64,000 nt of DNA from Alphaproteobacteria bacterium (GTDB lineage Bacteria; Pseudomonadota; Alphaproteobacteria; SP197). Location of the stretch: contig VGDP01000005.1 in the NCBI GenBank assembly GCA_016869675.1, forward strand, positions 1 through 64,000, in the 5' to 3' direction. Positions 45,792-55,591 of this stretch are shown piece by piece. Under the pieces are notes generated by a model that searched no databases, was not told the origin of the DNA, and was given only the letters and a program-made list of their open reading frames with translations. The translations under genes and the position numbers were made by a program. Position 1 is the stretch's first letter. Every line of letters begins with the position of its first letter.

Positions 45792-46954
45792 TGGCGCCCA
45801 GCCTGGCGCCGGCCGTGGCCCCGGCGAACCTGTTCGATCCCGTGCACTACGCCGCCGTGCGCAAGCCGCTCCTGCAGGCCGAGACCCTGCCGCCCTGGTG
45901 CTACACCGACACCGCGTTCTACCGGCGCGAGGTCGAGCGCATCTTCCTCAAGGCGTGGAACTTCGTCGGGCGCGGCGACGCGATCCCGCGCCGGGGGGAT
46001 TACCTGGCGTTCGACTTCGCGGGCGTGCCGATCATCCTCGTGCGCGACGACCAGGGGGCCGTGCGCGCCTTCGTCAACGCCTGCCGCCATCGCGGCACCA
46101 AGATCGTCGATGACGGCACCGGCGCCGCCACAGCGTTCCGCTGCCCCTACCACAGCTGGATCTACGGCCTGGACGGTTCGCTCCAGGTGGCGCCGCAGAT
46201 GGAGGACACGGTCGATTTCGCCAAGGGCCGCTATGGCCTGACGCCGATCCGGCTCGAGACCTGGGACGGCTTCCTGTTCATCACCTTCGATGCCAAGGCA
46301 ACGAGCCTGGCCGCCTGGCTGGGCGACCTGCCGGCCAAGATGGCGTCCTACCGGTTCGACGACATGGTCTGCGTGCGGCGCAAGGAATACGACCTGGCGT
46401 GCAACTGGAAGATCTATGTCGAGAACGCCATGGAGAGCTACCACGTGCCGACCGTGCACGGGCAGACGCTGCAGAAGCAGAAGCGCGACATCAACCCGCC
46501 GATCGACGCGAAGGGCGCCTACTGCGGGCTCTACACCCGGCACCAGGGCAGCCGCGCCCTGATGGCGGGCGACACCGGGTTCCCGTTCATCCCGACGCTC
46601 GCGGGCGACGCGGCGGCCGGCACGCACTACCCGCTGGTCTACCCGTCCACCATGTTCGGCTGCACCTACGACTGCATGTGGTGGCTGGAGCTGCACCCGC
46701 GCGGGCCGGACCGCACGCGGCTGATCGTCGGCTCGTGCTTCCCCCGCGCGACCGCCGAGCGACCCGACTTCGAGGAGGTCGCGCAGAAGTACTACCGGCG
46801 CTGGGACCTTTCGATCCCCGAGGACAACGAGATCTCGGAGCGGCAGCAGGCCGGGCTCGCCTCGCCGTTCGCCTACCCGGGCCGCTTCTCGTACATGGAG
46901 CCGCTGGTGCACGTCATCGACAATTGGGTGCTGGACCAGGTGCTCGAGCCGTGA
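45788..46954 (+). CDS. Rieske non-heme iron oxygenase, alpha subunit
   Basis: A 388-residue Rieske oxygenase with Cys99-x-His101 and Cys119-x2-His122 as cluster ligands, and NWKIYVENAMESYHVPTVH giving iron ligands His219 and His224 with bridging Glu212. It resembles the GbcA/CntA group that demethylates or cleaves quaternary amines, though aromatic substrates are possible. It is coupled by overlaps to MttB upstream and to the D-2-hydroxyacid dehydrogenase downstream (GTG 46951). No reductase gene is in the operon. It is longer than, and only distantly similar to, the Rieske protein at 1535. Confidence 0.9.
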   Translation: MMAPSLAPAVAPANLFDPVHYAAVRKPLLQAETLPPWCYTDTAFYRREVERIFLKAWNFVGRGDAIPRRGDYLAFDFAGVPIILVRDDQGAVRAFVNACRHRGTKIVDDGTGAATAFRCPYHSWIYGLDGSLQVAPQMEDTVDFAKGRYGLTPIRLETWDGFLFITFDAKATSLAAWLGDLPAKMASYRFDDMVCVRRKEYDLACNWKIYVENAMESYHVPTVHGQTLQKQKRDINPPIDAKGAYCGLYTRHQGSRALMAGDTGFPFIPTLAGDAAAGTHYPLVYPSTMFGCTYDCMWWLELHPRGPDRTRLIVGSCFPRATAERPDFEEVAQKYYRRWDLSIPEDNEISERQQAGLASPFAYPGRFSYMEPLVHVIDNWVLDQVLEP

Positions 46955-47946
46955 GCCTCGCGAGGCTTCGCCTGCTGGTCTCGATCCGGCGGGCCCAGAA
47001 CCCCGTGTTCGCCATGACGCCGGAGCGCTTCGCCGCCGCGTGCGCCCGTCACCCGGACGTGGCGGCACGCATCGACCCGGTGTTCGTGACCGACGAGGAC
47101 GGGCTTGACGCGGCGCTGCGCGATGCCGATGCCATCCTCGGCTGGCGCTTCGCGCGCGACAACCTGGCGGCGCGCGCGCCGCGCCTGCGCTGGATCCAGC
47201 TCACAGGCGCGGGCGCCGAGCATCTGATGCCGCTAGACTGGCTGCCGCGCGGAGCCGCGATCACCACGGCGAGCGGCGTGCACGGGGCCAAGGCGCGCGA
47301 GTTCGCCACCATGGCGCTCCTGATGCTGCACACGCGCATCCCCGCCATGGCGACCAACCAGCAGGCGCACCGCTGGCGGCAGATCTTCACGCCGATCATC
47401 GCGGGCCGCACCGTGCTGGTCGTCGGCGTCGGCGCGATGGGCCGGGCGGTCGTGCGCGCGGCGCGCGGGCTTGGGCTCCAGGTGCTGGGCATCCGTCGCT
47501 CGGGCCGCGCCATGGCGGGCGTGCACGCGATGGGCACGCCGGATGACCTCGACCGCTTCCTGCCGCAGGCCGACCTGGTGGCGTTGACCGCGCCGGCCAC
47601 CGCCGCGACGACGCGTCTTCTGGGCGCGCAGCGCCTCGCCCTGATCAAGCCGGGCGCCGGCCTGCTCAACATGGGCCGCGCCGCGCTGGTCGACAACGCG
47701 GCGCTGATCGACGCGCTCGAGTCGGGGCGGCTGTCCGGAGCCGTGGTGGACGTCTTCGACCCCGAGCCCCTGCCCGCCGAGTCGCCCCTGTGGGACGCGC
47801 CCAATCTGTTCGTCGTGCCGCACTGCTCGTCCGACGACGCCGACATCTACGCCGCCGGCGTGCTGGACCTGACGCTGGACAACGCTGCGCGGCTCTTGGC
47901 CGGACGGGCGCTCAAGAACCGGCTGCGGCCAAACCGGCAGTACTGA
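46951..47946 (+). CDS. D-2-hydroxyacid dehydrogenase family protein
   Basis: A 331-residue NAD(P)-dependent dehydrogenase with the Rossmann GVGAMG at 159-164 and the catalytic trio Arg243 (NMGRAALVD), Glu272 (DPEPLP) and His291 (VVPHCSS). It should reduce a 2-keto acid, or oxidise the D-2-hydroxy acid. The start at GTG 46951 overlaps the Rieske stop by four bases; no better start is near. It is the last gene of the plus-strand operon and converges with livF, leaving six bases between the stops. Confidence 0.9.
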   Translation: MSLARLRLLVSIRRAQNPVFAMTPERFAAACARHPDVAARIDPVFVTDEDGLDAALRDADAILGWRFARDNLAARAPRLRWIQLTGAGAEHLMPLDWLPRGAAITTASGVHGAKAREFATMALLMLHTRIPAMATNQQAHRWRQIFTPIIAGRTVLVVGVGAMGRAVVRAARGLGLQVLGIRRSGRAMAGVHAMGTPDDLDRFLPQADLVALTAPATAATTRLLGAQRLALIKPGAGLLNMGRAALVDNAALIDALESGRLSGAVVDVFDPEPLPAESPLWDAPNLFVVPHCSSDDADIYAAGVLDLTLDNAARLLAGRALKNRLRPNRQY

Positions 47947-47952
47947 GCCCCG

Positions 47953-48659
<707 letters not shown>

Positions 48660-48663
<4 letters not shown>

Positions 48664-49382
48664 GGCGCGGCCCCCAGGTAGGCCTCGCTGACGCGGGCAT
48701 CGCCGGCGATGGTGGCGGGTTCGCCCTCGGCGATCACCCGGCCCTGGTGCAGCACGACGATGCGCTGGGCCAGGCGCATCAGCGCCTGCATGACGTGCTC
48801 GACGACCAGCAGCGTCAGGCGGCGGTCCTGGTGCAGGCGCCCGATGACGTCGAGCATCGCCGCGACCTCGGTGGCGTTCAGCCCGGCCATCACCTCGTCG
48901 ACCAGAACCAGCCGCGCGCCGGTGGCCACGGCGCGCGCGAGCTCGAGCCGCTTCTGTTCGGCGAGCGTCAGCGCGCCAGCCGGACGTCCGGCCTGCTCGG
49001 CCAGCCCGAGGTCGGCGAGCGCGGCCGCGGTCGTCGCGGCGGGGTCGTCGTCGCGCGGCCGCCGGCCGAAGCGGGCCGCCAGCAGCACGTTGTCGCGCAC
49101 GCTGAGCGCGCGGAACGGACGCACGATCTGGAAGGTGCGCGCGATGCCCAGCGCCGCGACGCGGTCGGGGCGAAGCCCGTCGATGCGCCGGCCTTCGAAG
49201 GTGATGGTGCCGGCGTCCGCGCGCTCGTTGCCGGCGATGACGCCGAACAACGTGGTCTTGCCCGCGCCGTTGGCGCCCATCAGCCCGACGATCGCGCCGG
49301 GGGCCACGTCCAGATCGACGCCCTCGAGCGCGCGCACGCCGCCGAAGGACTTGCCGACGTCCCGGACGACGAGCCCGTTCAC
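48660..49382 (-). CDS. livG: ABC transporter ATP-binding protein (LivG)
   Basis: A 240-residue ATPase with Walker A GANGAGKTTLF, the LivG text LGIARTFQIVRPFRALSVRDNVLLAARFG, a degenerate signature LTLAEQKRLELARA, Walker B LVLVDEVMAGLN and LLVVEHVMQALM. GTG 49382 is the start and overlaps livM by four bases. It energises uptake with LivF. Confidence 0.92.
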
Positions 49383-50275
49383 GGTCTGGGCCGCGCCAGC
49401 GCACCGGTGATGCCGCCCGGCGCGAACACCACGAAGCCGATCAGCAGAACGCCGAGGGCGATCATGTACCCCTGGGGTGCGTTGGCCCATAGGAGCTCGG
49501 AGACCACCACGAGGAGAAGCGCGCCAAGGATGGGACCGCGCGCGTCCGCCGCGCCGCCGACCACCGCCATGGTCACGATGGTGAACGAGATCACCGGGTT
49601 GAACACCTGGAGCGGCTCGAAGTAGGCCGAGCGCAAGGCCATCAGCCCGCCGACCATGCCGGGGATCACCGCCGACAACGCGAACGCGAACACCTTGTAG
49701 CGGCCGATCGGCACGCCGATGGTCTCGGCCGTGACCTCGTCCTCGCGCACGGCGACCAGCCCGGCGCCCAGGCGCGAGCGGCGCACGAGGGCCGCGACGA
49801 TGATGGCCAGCACCGCCAGACCGAGGGTGGCGAGGTAGAGGGTTCGGTTGTCCGGCACACCGAACAGCAGCCGGCTGGAGGCGCCGAGCGCGGCCTCGAC
49901 GTTGAGCACCGCATACTTGACCAACTCCGCGATGCCGAGCGTAAGGATGACGAAGTAGGGTCCGCGCACGCGCAGCACCGGCCAGCCGATGGTGAGCGCG
50001 AAAGCGCCTGCCACCAGGCCGCCGAGCGGCACGGCGACGACGAGCGGCAGCACCTGCCAGCTTGTCACCACCACGTAGGCGCCGAGCCCGTAGAACGCCA
50101 CGTGGCCGAGCGAGATGTACGCTGCGGTACCGCCCAGGATCGACCAGCTCACGGTCAGCGCGACCCACATGGCGGCGTTGAGCGCGATGGTCAGGCCGTA
50201 GGGCCCGACCAACCATGGTACAGCCCCGGCCAGCGCCAGCGCGGCGCCGGCGGCAATGCCCGCGCGCGGGGTCAT
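49379..50275 (-). CDS. livM: ABC transporter permease (LivM)
   Basis: A 298-residue LivM-type permease with about eight to nine hydrophobic segments, including AYISLGHVAFYGLGAYV, RVRGPYFVILTLGIAELVKY, RLGAGLVAVREDEVTAETIGVPIGRYK and FTIVTMAVVGGAADARGPILGALL. ATG 50275 overlaps livH by four bases. It is the membrane half-channel of this importer and is distinct from the livM fragment at 33371. Confidence 0.92.
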   Translation of the reverse strand: MTPRAGIAAGAALALAGAVPWLVGPYGLTIALNAAMWVALTVSWSILGGTAAYISLGHVAFYGLGAYVVVTSWQVLPLVVAVPLGGLVAGAFALTIGWPVLRVRGPYFVILTLGIAELVKYAVLNVEAALGASSRLLFGVPDNRTLYLATLGLAVLAIIVAALVRRSRLGAGLVAVREDEVTAETIGVPIGRYKVFAFALSAVIPGMVGGLMALRSAYFEPLQVFNPVISFTIVTMAVVGGAADARGPILGALLLVVVSELLWANAPQGYMIALGVLLIGFVVFAPGGITGALARPRP

Positions 50276-51162
50276 GAACGGATGCGCGCCGCGCGCGCGA
50301 GGCCCTGCGGGCGCAGCAGCAGCACGGCCACGAAGGTGCCATAGAGCAACATGCTGGAGAAGGTCGGCGCGGTCAGCGCGACGCCGTAGACCTGGACGAA
50401 GCCGAGCAGCAGCCCGGCCACGACGCCGCCGCCCAGCCGGCCGAGGCCGCCCAGGATGATCACGACGAACGCCGCGATGGTGTAGGGGAAGCCCATGAAC
50501 GGGCCGATCTGCTCGACCATGGCGAGCAGCGCGCCGGCCAGGCCGGCGATGGCGAACCCGGCCCACAGGGCGAGCCGGCGCACGCGCGGCACGTCGACCC
50601 CCACCACGGCCGCGGCGCGGCCGTTGTCGATCACTGCCTTGATCGCGAGGCCCCACACGGTCGCGCGCAGGCCGATCAGCACGCCGCCGCACACCGCCAG
50701 GGCGACGAGGAGGATGACGATGCGGCTCTCGGTCATGGCGACGCCGGCCACGTGCACCACGTCGTCGAGCGTGCGCAGCGCGCGCGGCGACGCGGTGAAG
50801 GCGAGCGCCGCCAGGTTCTGCACGATGATCGAGAGACCGAAGAAGACCAGCAGCGAGTTGGCCTCGATTCGCTCCGCACCGGCACCGAGCAGGCGGTGCA
50901 ACAATCCCCGGTGCAACGCCTCGGCCAGCAGGACGCCGAGCGCGGCCGCCAGCGGCGCGGCCAGCGGCGGCGGCAGTCCGGTCAGCGCGAAGCACCAGAA
51001 CGCGACGTACGCGCCCAGCATGACCAGATCGCCATGCCCGACGTTCAAGAGCCGCATGGTGCCGTAGACCAGGTTCAGGCCCAGCCCGACCAGGGCGTAG
51101 CCGGCCCCCAGCACCAGCGCCGAGAACAGAAGCTGCGGCGAGGCGATCAGGTCCATGGTCAT
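50272..51162 (-). CDS. livH: ABC transporter permease (LivH)
   Basis: A 296-residue LivH-type permease with the family blocks AGYALVGLGLNLVYG, LLNVGHGDLVMLGAY, IDNGRAAAVVGVDVPRVRRLALW and VIILGGLGRLGGGVVAGLLLGF. ATG 51162 is used, with ATG 51156 in frame as an alternative. A strong stem-loop (51240-51262) separates it from the binding-protein gene upstream in transcription. Confidence 0.92.
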   Translation of the reverse strand: MTMDLIASPQLLFSALVLGAGYALVGLGLNLVYGTMRLLNVGHGDLVMLGAYVAFWCFALTGLPPPLAAPLAAALGVLLAEALHRGLLHRLLGAGAERIEANSLLVFFGLSIIVQNLAALAFTASPRALRTLDDVVHVAGVAMTESRIVILLVALAVCGGVLIGLRATVWGLAIKAVIDNGRAAAVVGVDVPRVRRLALWAGFAIAGLAGALLAMVEQIGPFMGFPYTIAAFVVIILGGLGRLGGGVVAGLLLGFVQVYGVALTAPTFSSMLLYGTFVAVLLLRPQGLARAARIRS

Positions 51163-51180
51163 CCATTCATCGCTCGGTGT

Positions 51181-51214
51181 CCCCCCTTCCTACCCTCCGT
51201 CAAGAGGGGCGGAG
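51181..51214. repeat. C-rich palindromic repeat between liv genes
   Basis: The sequence CCCCCCTTCCTACCCTCCG followed by TCAAGAGGGGCGGAGG has CCTCCG pairing with CGGAGG. It resembles the C-rich repeat at 8034-8073 in composition and layout. It is an intergenic repeat inside the liv operon with no coding content. Confidence 0.5.
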
Positions 51215-51239
51215 GTCATCGCGACCACGTGCGATAAAG

Positions 51240-51262
51240 GGGGCGGGTCCGAGACCCGCCCC
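51240..51262 (-). terminator. Intercistronic stem-loop after the liv binding-protein gene
   Basis: GGGGCGGGTC at 51240-51249 pairs perfectly with GACCCGCCCC at 51253-51262 around a three-base CGA loop. It sits 18 bases past the stop of the binding-protein gene, before livH in the same operon. No U tract follows, so it is more likely an RNA-stabilising or partly attenuating hairpin that keeps binding-protein mRNA high relative to permease mRNA. Confidence 0.5.
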
Positions 51263-51280
51263 TACGGTCGCGATCGGATG

Positions 51281-52447
51281 TTACCGCGGCTTGTACGCGG
51301 CGGTCGCGACGTCGGCCGGCCAGATCAGGTGCATCTCGCCGCCCTGGAGCTGCAGGAACGCGGTCGGCGTGATCGCGTTCTCCACGCCGTCGAACTTGAC
51401 CGGCCCGTTGATCGTGTCGAACGTCTCGGACGCGATGGTCGCGCGCAGGGCATCCTTGTCGAGCCCGGCCTTGGCGACCGCCTGTTGCAGGATCTCGCAG
51501 CTCATGTACGCCAGCGCGGTATCCAGGTAATCGGGCTTCATGCCGAAGCTCAGGACGTAGGCGTCGTAGAACGGCTTGGCGCGGCCCCACGCCGCCTGGT
51601 GCGGACTCCAGTGGCCGAGCGTGACCACGTTGTCGGCGACCGGGCCGAAGGCGTCGGCGAAGGCCGCGATGGTCGGCCCGACCAGCAGGAACTGGAACGG
51701 CGCGGCGACGCCGATCTCCTTGGCCTGGCCCATGTAGAGGAACGAATCCGCTGGGTACGACAGGGCGATCACGCCGTCGGCGCCGCTGTCCTTAATCGCG
51801 GTCAGCAGCGTGGTCATGTCGGCGATGTCGGGCGGATAGCTCTCGTTGATCACCACCTCGATGCCCTCGGCGCCGAGCGCGGGCACCAAGTACTCCAAGT
51901 TTTCCTGGGAGAACGGAAGCACGTTGGCGATGATCGCTGCCTTGGTCACGCCGGTGCTTCGAGCCAGCGCGGCGAGCGCGGGACCGATCTTGTCGGGGAT
52001 CGCCGAGGTCGGGAACCAGATGTTGCCCGGCGCCACCTGGCGAATCGCCACCGATGCCGCCGTGTTGCCGACCATGGGGAAGCCGTACTTCTCGAGCGTG
52101 CCCGCCACGGCGAGGTGAGTCGGCGTGCCCCACGGCGCCAGCAGCAGGTCGACCTTGTCGTCGGTGATCAGCTTCTCGTAGATCTGCGCCGCCTTGGTCG
52201 GGTTCGACTCGTCGTCGTACCAGACGAACTCGATCGCGCGCTGCTCGCTGCCGACATCCAGGCCGCCGGCCGCGTTGACCTCGTCGCGCCACATCTCGTA
52301 GGCGGTCATCTGCGACGGCGCCGCCTGGGCGAACAGCCCCGTCTGCGCGATCGAGAAACCGATGCGGACGGGATCGGCGGCGTGCGCCGCCCCCGCCACG
52401 AGAGCGGCCCCGGCGACGCCGAGGGCCAGGAATGTACGTCGGTGCAT
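51281..52447 (-). CDS. Liv-type ABC transporter substrate-binding protein
   Basis: A 388-residue periplasmic-binding protein type 1 with the signal peptide FLALGVAGAALVAGAAHA. The mature sequence starts ADPVRIGFSIAQTGLFAQAAPSQMTAYEMWRDEVNAAGG, and family blocks include LLLAPWGTPTHLAVAGTLEKYGFPMVGNTAAS. The ATG at 52447 is preceded by GGGAGG. Unlike true leucine-binding proteins it lacks paired cysteines near the N-terminus. Lying just after Mo-hydroxylase and hydrolase genes on the same strand, it probably brings in the aromatic or N-heterocyclic substrate of that pathway. Confidence 0.9.
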   Translation of the reverse strand: MHRRTFLALGVAGAALVAGAAHAADPVRIGFSIAQTGLFAQAAPSQMTAYEMWRDEVNAAGGLDVGSEQRAIEFVWYDDESNPTKAAQIYEKLITDDKVDLLLAPWGTPTHLAVAGTLEKYGFPMVGNTAASVAIRQVAPGNIWFPTSAIPDKIGPALAALARSTGVTKAAIIANVLPFSQENLEYLVPALGAEGIEVVINESYPPDIADMTTLLTAIKDSGADGVIALSYPADSFLYMGQAKEIGVAAPFQFLLVGPTIAAFADAFGPVADNVVTLGHWSPHQAAWGRAKPFYDAYVLSFGMKPDYLDTALAYMSCEILQQAVAKAGLDKDALRATIASETFDTINGPVKFDGVENAITPTAFLQLQGGEMHLIWPADVATAAYKPR

Positions 52448-52476
52448 GATAAGCCTCCCTGATGAAACCGTTGGAT

Positions 52477-53301
52477 TCAGTGTCGCCCCATCCAGGCGAC
52501 GGCGCGCGGGACCCATGGCCCCGCGGCGTCACCGCTGACGTAACTGGCCTCGAAATGATCGCAGCCGTCGAGAGTGACCCGGGTAACATCGCCGCCGGCG
52601 GCGCGCAAGGCACCCTCCATCTCGGCCGCCTGGGTGATCAGATGGGGAAAGTCGCAATCGCCATGGACCATGAGGAACGGCGCCGGCGCGCCATGGATGG
52701 CGAGGATCGGGCTGGCCGGCGCCTCGTTGCCCTCGGGCCCCAGGAAGCGCGGCCGGACCGCGAGGCCCGAGCATTCGTCGAAGCGGTAGACGCCCGAAAT
52801 CGGCAGGCAGCCGCGCACCACGTCGGCCGGCAGCCCGCGCGCCGCCTGCCAGTCGCTGCGCACGGCGAGCAGCGCCGCGTAGTGGCCGCCCGCCGAATGA
52901 CCGCCCACGAAAATGCGGTCAGCCCGGCCGCCGTGTCCGGCGATGCGCGCGTGGACCCACGCCATCGCCGCCATGGCGTCGTCGAGCGCCGCCGGGAACA
53001 CATGGGCCGGCGCCAGACGGTAGCCGGCGAGCACGACCGTGACGCCGGCCGCGTTCAACGCGGGCGCCATGAACGCGAGCCATTCCTTGTAGCCGTTGGT
53101 CCAGCCGCCGCCGTGCCACAGGATCAGTACGTCGCCCGAGGGCTTCGCCGCGCGGTGCACCGCCAGCGTCTGGTACGGGTCGGCGCCGAACGATGCTTCA
53201 TGGTCGGGTGCCAGGCCAGCACCCTTCGCCATCACGGTGTCGTGGTAGCGGCGCGCCAGCGGCGAGAACGGCTCCTGCGGCGGGTAGGCGTCAGGATGCA
53301 T
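52477..53301 (-). CDS. Alpha/beta-hydrolase, arylformamidase-like
   Basis: A 274-residue hydrolase of the HSL/arylformamidase type. The oxyanion motif is WHGGGWTNG, the nucleophile elbow GGHSAGGHYAALL, then PISGVYRFDE, the acid segment VHGDCDFP and the His in DGCDHFEAS. This is the pattern of alpha/beta-type kynurenine formamidases. It overlaps the CoxL-like stop by 11 bases. Because the NicX-like enzyme of the same operon would produce an N-formyl amide, a deformylase role (like NicD in nicotinate degradation) is an attractive inference. An ordinary ester substrate cannot be excluded. Confidence 0.85.
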   Translation of the reverse strand: MHPDAYPPQEPFSPLARRYHDTVMAKGAGLAPDHEASFGADPYQTLAVHRAAKPSGDVLILWHGGGWTNGYKEWLAFMAPALNAAGVTVVLAGYRLAPAHVFPAALDDAMAAMAWVHARIAGHGGRADRIFVGGHSAGGHYAALLAVRSDWQAARGLPADVVRGCLPISGVYRFDECSGLAVRPRFLGPEGNEAPASPILAIHGAPAPFLMVHGDCDFPHLITQAAEMEGALRAAGGDVTRVTLDGCDHFEASYVSGDAAGPWVPRAVAWMGRH

Positions 53302-55591
53302 CGCCGCCCCCGGTCATGGCGTCGAGCACGCGTTCAGGCGTCATGGGCAGGCGGTCGAGCCGGGCGCCGGTCGCGGCCGCGATGCCGTTGGCGATGGCGG
53401 CCGGCACCGTGACGATGCCGATCTCGCCGACGCCCTTGGCGCCGAACGGGCCGTCGGGCTCGGGCGCCTCGACGATCACCGTGTGGATGCCGTGGGGCGA
53501 ATCGAGCGTGGTCGGCACCTTGTAGTCGGCGAGCGTCGGGTTGGCCAGACGGCCACCGTCCCACACCATCTCCTCGGTCAGGGCGAAGCCCATGCCCTGG
53601 ACGAACGCCCCCTCCATCTGGCCTTCCACGGCGCCGGGGTTGATCGCCTTGCCGACGTCGACCGCCGACCAAGCCTCGCGCACCGCCGCCTTGCCGGTCA
53701 CGTCGTCGACCGCCACGTCGGCGACCGTGCAGGCGAACGAAAAGACGCCGATGCGCGGGAACGGCAGGCCGGTGACCACGGCGCGCTTGGGGTCGACGCT
53801 GGCGCGATCGAACACCAGGGTGTTGGTGCCGACGATCGGCCCGCCCGCCGCCCAGTGCGCGCGCAAACTGACGTGGAGGAACGAGATTTCCTTGTCGGGC
53901 ACGCCCTTCAGACCGATGCGCCCGCCCCAGCGCAGTTCCAGATCGTCGGCAGAGCATTCCAGCATCTCGCCGGCGTGCTCGCGCAGCTTGCGCTCGACCT
54001 CGCGCGCGGCGGCCACCACCGCGCGCCCCGTGGTGTAGGTGACGCGGCTGGCCGTGGTGCCCCAGTTGTAGGGCGAGCCGTCGGTGTCGGGGCTGGCGAC
54101 GCTGACCCGCTCGACCGGGACCTTGAGCGCCTCGGCGCAGATCTGCGCCAGCGCCGTGTCCGAACCTTGGCCGATGTCGACCGCCCCGGTGTTGAGCACG
54201 ATCGAGCCGTCCTCGAGCACGCGCACGATGGCCCCGGTGGCGAGCAGCCCGCTGATGTGGGCGGCGCACGCGGCACCCAGCCCGTTAGGCGCACCGCGCC
54301 GTGCCGTCCAGCCCGAGGCCGCACGCGCCCCTTCGATGCACTGGGCCAAACCGTTCGACAGCACCTCGCCGCCGCCGAACCAGCGATCGCCGTCCCTGAG
54401 CGCGTTCCGTGCACGCAGGTCCAACGGGTCCATGCCGAGCCGTTCGGCGATGCGGTCGATCTGGGTTTCGCCGGCGAAGGCGATCTGCGGGTTGCCGAAC
54501 CCGCGGAACGCGCCGAAGCGCAGCTTGTTGGTGTAGACCAGCCGGCCGTGGGCACACGCGTGGGCAATGCGGTACGGCCCGCGCGACATGAGCAGCGCAT
54601 AGCCGAGCACGCCGGGACTGTCGTCACCGTAGGCGCCGCAATCGAGCAGCACCTCGGTGTCGCGCGCGACCAGGGTGCCGTCGCGCCGGGCGCCGGTGCG
54701 CATGCGCACCTTGAACGGGTGGCGCGCGCGGACGATCTCGAAATCCTCCTCGCGGTTGAGGATCAGCTTGACCGGCCGGCCGGTGGCGAGCGCGAGCGCC
54801 ACCACCAGCGGCTGGACGTGCGCCTCCATCTTGTTGCCGAAGCCGCCGCCGACGCGCGGTGTCAAACAGCGTAGGCGCCCCATGGGCAGGCCCAGGCTCT
54901 CGCACACGTTGGCCTGGACGCGGAACACCGACTGGTTGGCCGACCACAGCGTTACCCGGCCGCCGGCGTCAACCTCGGCCAGCGCGCCGCACGGCTCGAT
55001 CGCCACATGGGCCTGGGGCGCCGTGGCGTACTCGCCTTCCACCACGATATCGGCGGCGGCGAGTGCGGCCTCGACGTCGCCCTCGGCGATGGTCGTCTCG
55101 GACGCCACGTTGCCGCCGCACACGGCCGGGAACACCTTGAAGTAGGAGGCGAGATCCTCGTGCACCAGCGGGGCGTCCGGGGCGATGCCGTCCTCGGGCG
55201 ACAGAACGGCGGGCAGTTCCTCGTAGCGCACCTCGATCAGGCGCGCGGCCTGGCGCGCGGTCGCCTCGTCCTCGGCCGCGACCACGGCGACCGGCTCGCC
55301 CACGTAGCGCGCCTTGCCCTTGGCGATGGGCGGCTCGTCCTTGATGAAGGCGCCCATGCGGTGATCGCCGAGATCATCGCCGGTCAGCACGCACGCGACG
55401 CCCGGCAGGGCGCGCGCCGCCGCCGTGTCGTAGCCCAGGATGCGGGCGTGGGCGTGCGGGCTGCCCAGGATGGCGCCGTGCAGCATGCCGGGCCGCGCCA
55501 GATCGGCGATGTACTGGGCGCGGCCCAGCACCTTCTCGCGCGTCTCGAGGCGCGCGAGCCCGAGCCCGACCGCCTGGGTCGCGGCGTTCAC
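53291..55591 (-). CDS. Molybdenum hydroxylase large subunit (CoxL/XdhB type)
   Basis: A 766-residue molybdopterin-binding subunit of the xanthine dehydrogenase family. It has the N-terminal GRAQYIADLARPGMLHGAILGSPHAHARI, LTPRVGGGFGNKMEAHVQPLV, RFGAFRGFGNPQ, DIGQGSDTALAQI and the catalytic Glu in GAKGVGEIGI. It lacks the AYRCSFR active-site loop of CO dehydrogenase, so it is a hydroxylase of N-heterocycles or aldehydes, not a CO oxidiser. It starts at GTG 55591 and overlaps the 2Fe-2S subunit by four bases. With the next two genes it forms an LSM heterotrimer. Confidence 0.93.
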   Translation of the reverse strand: MNAATQAVGLGLARLETREKVLGRAQYIADLARPGMLHGAILGSPHAHARILGYDTAAARALPGVACVLTGDDLGDHRMGAFIKDEPPIAKGKARYVGEPVAVVAAEDEATARQAARLIEVRYEELPAVLSPEDGIAPDAPLVHEDLASYFKVFPAVCGGNVASETTIAEGDVEAALAAADIVVEGEYATAPQAHVAIEPCGALAEVDAGGRVTLWSANQSVFRVQANVCESLGLPMGRLRCLTPRVGGGFGNKMEAHVQPLVVALALATGRPVKLILNREEDFEIVRARHPFKVRMRTGARRDGTLVARDTEVLLDCGAYGDDSPGVLGYALLMSRGPYRIAHACAHGRLVYTNKLRFGAFRGFGNPQIAFAGETQIDRIAERLGMDPLDLRARNALRDGDRWFGGGEVLSNGLAQCIEGARAASGWTARRGAPNGLGAACAAHISGLLATGAIVRVLEDGSIVLNTGAVDIGQGSDTALAQICAEALKVPVERVSVASPDTDGSPYNWGTTASRVTYTTGRAVVAAAREVERKLREHAGEMLECSADDLELRWGGRIGLKGVPDKEISFLHVSLRAHWAAGGPIVGTNTLVFDRASVDPKRAVVTGLPFPRIGVFSFACTVADVAVDDVTGKAAVREAWSAVDVGKAINPGAVEGQMEGAFVQGMGFALTEEMVWDGGRLANPTLADYKVPTTLDSPHGIHTVIVEAPEPDGPFGAKGVGEIGIVTVPAAIANGIAAATGARLDRLPMTPERVLDAMTGGGDAS

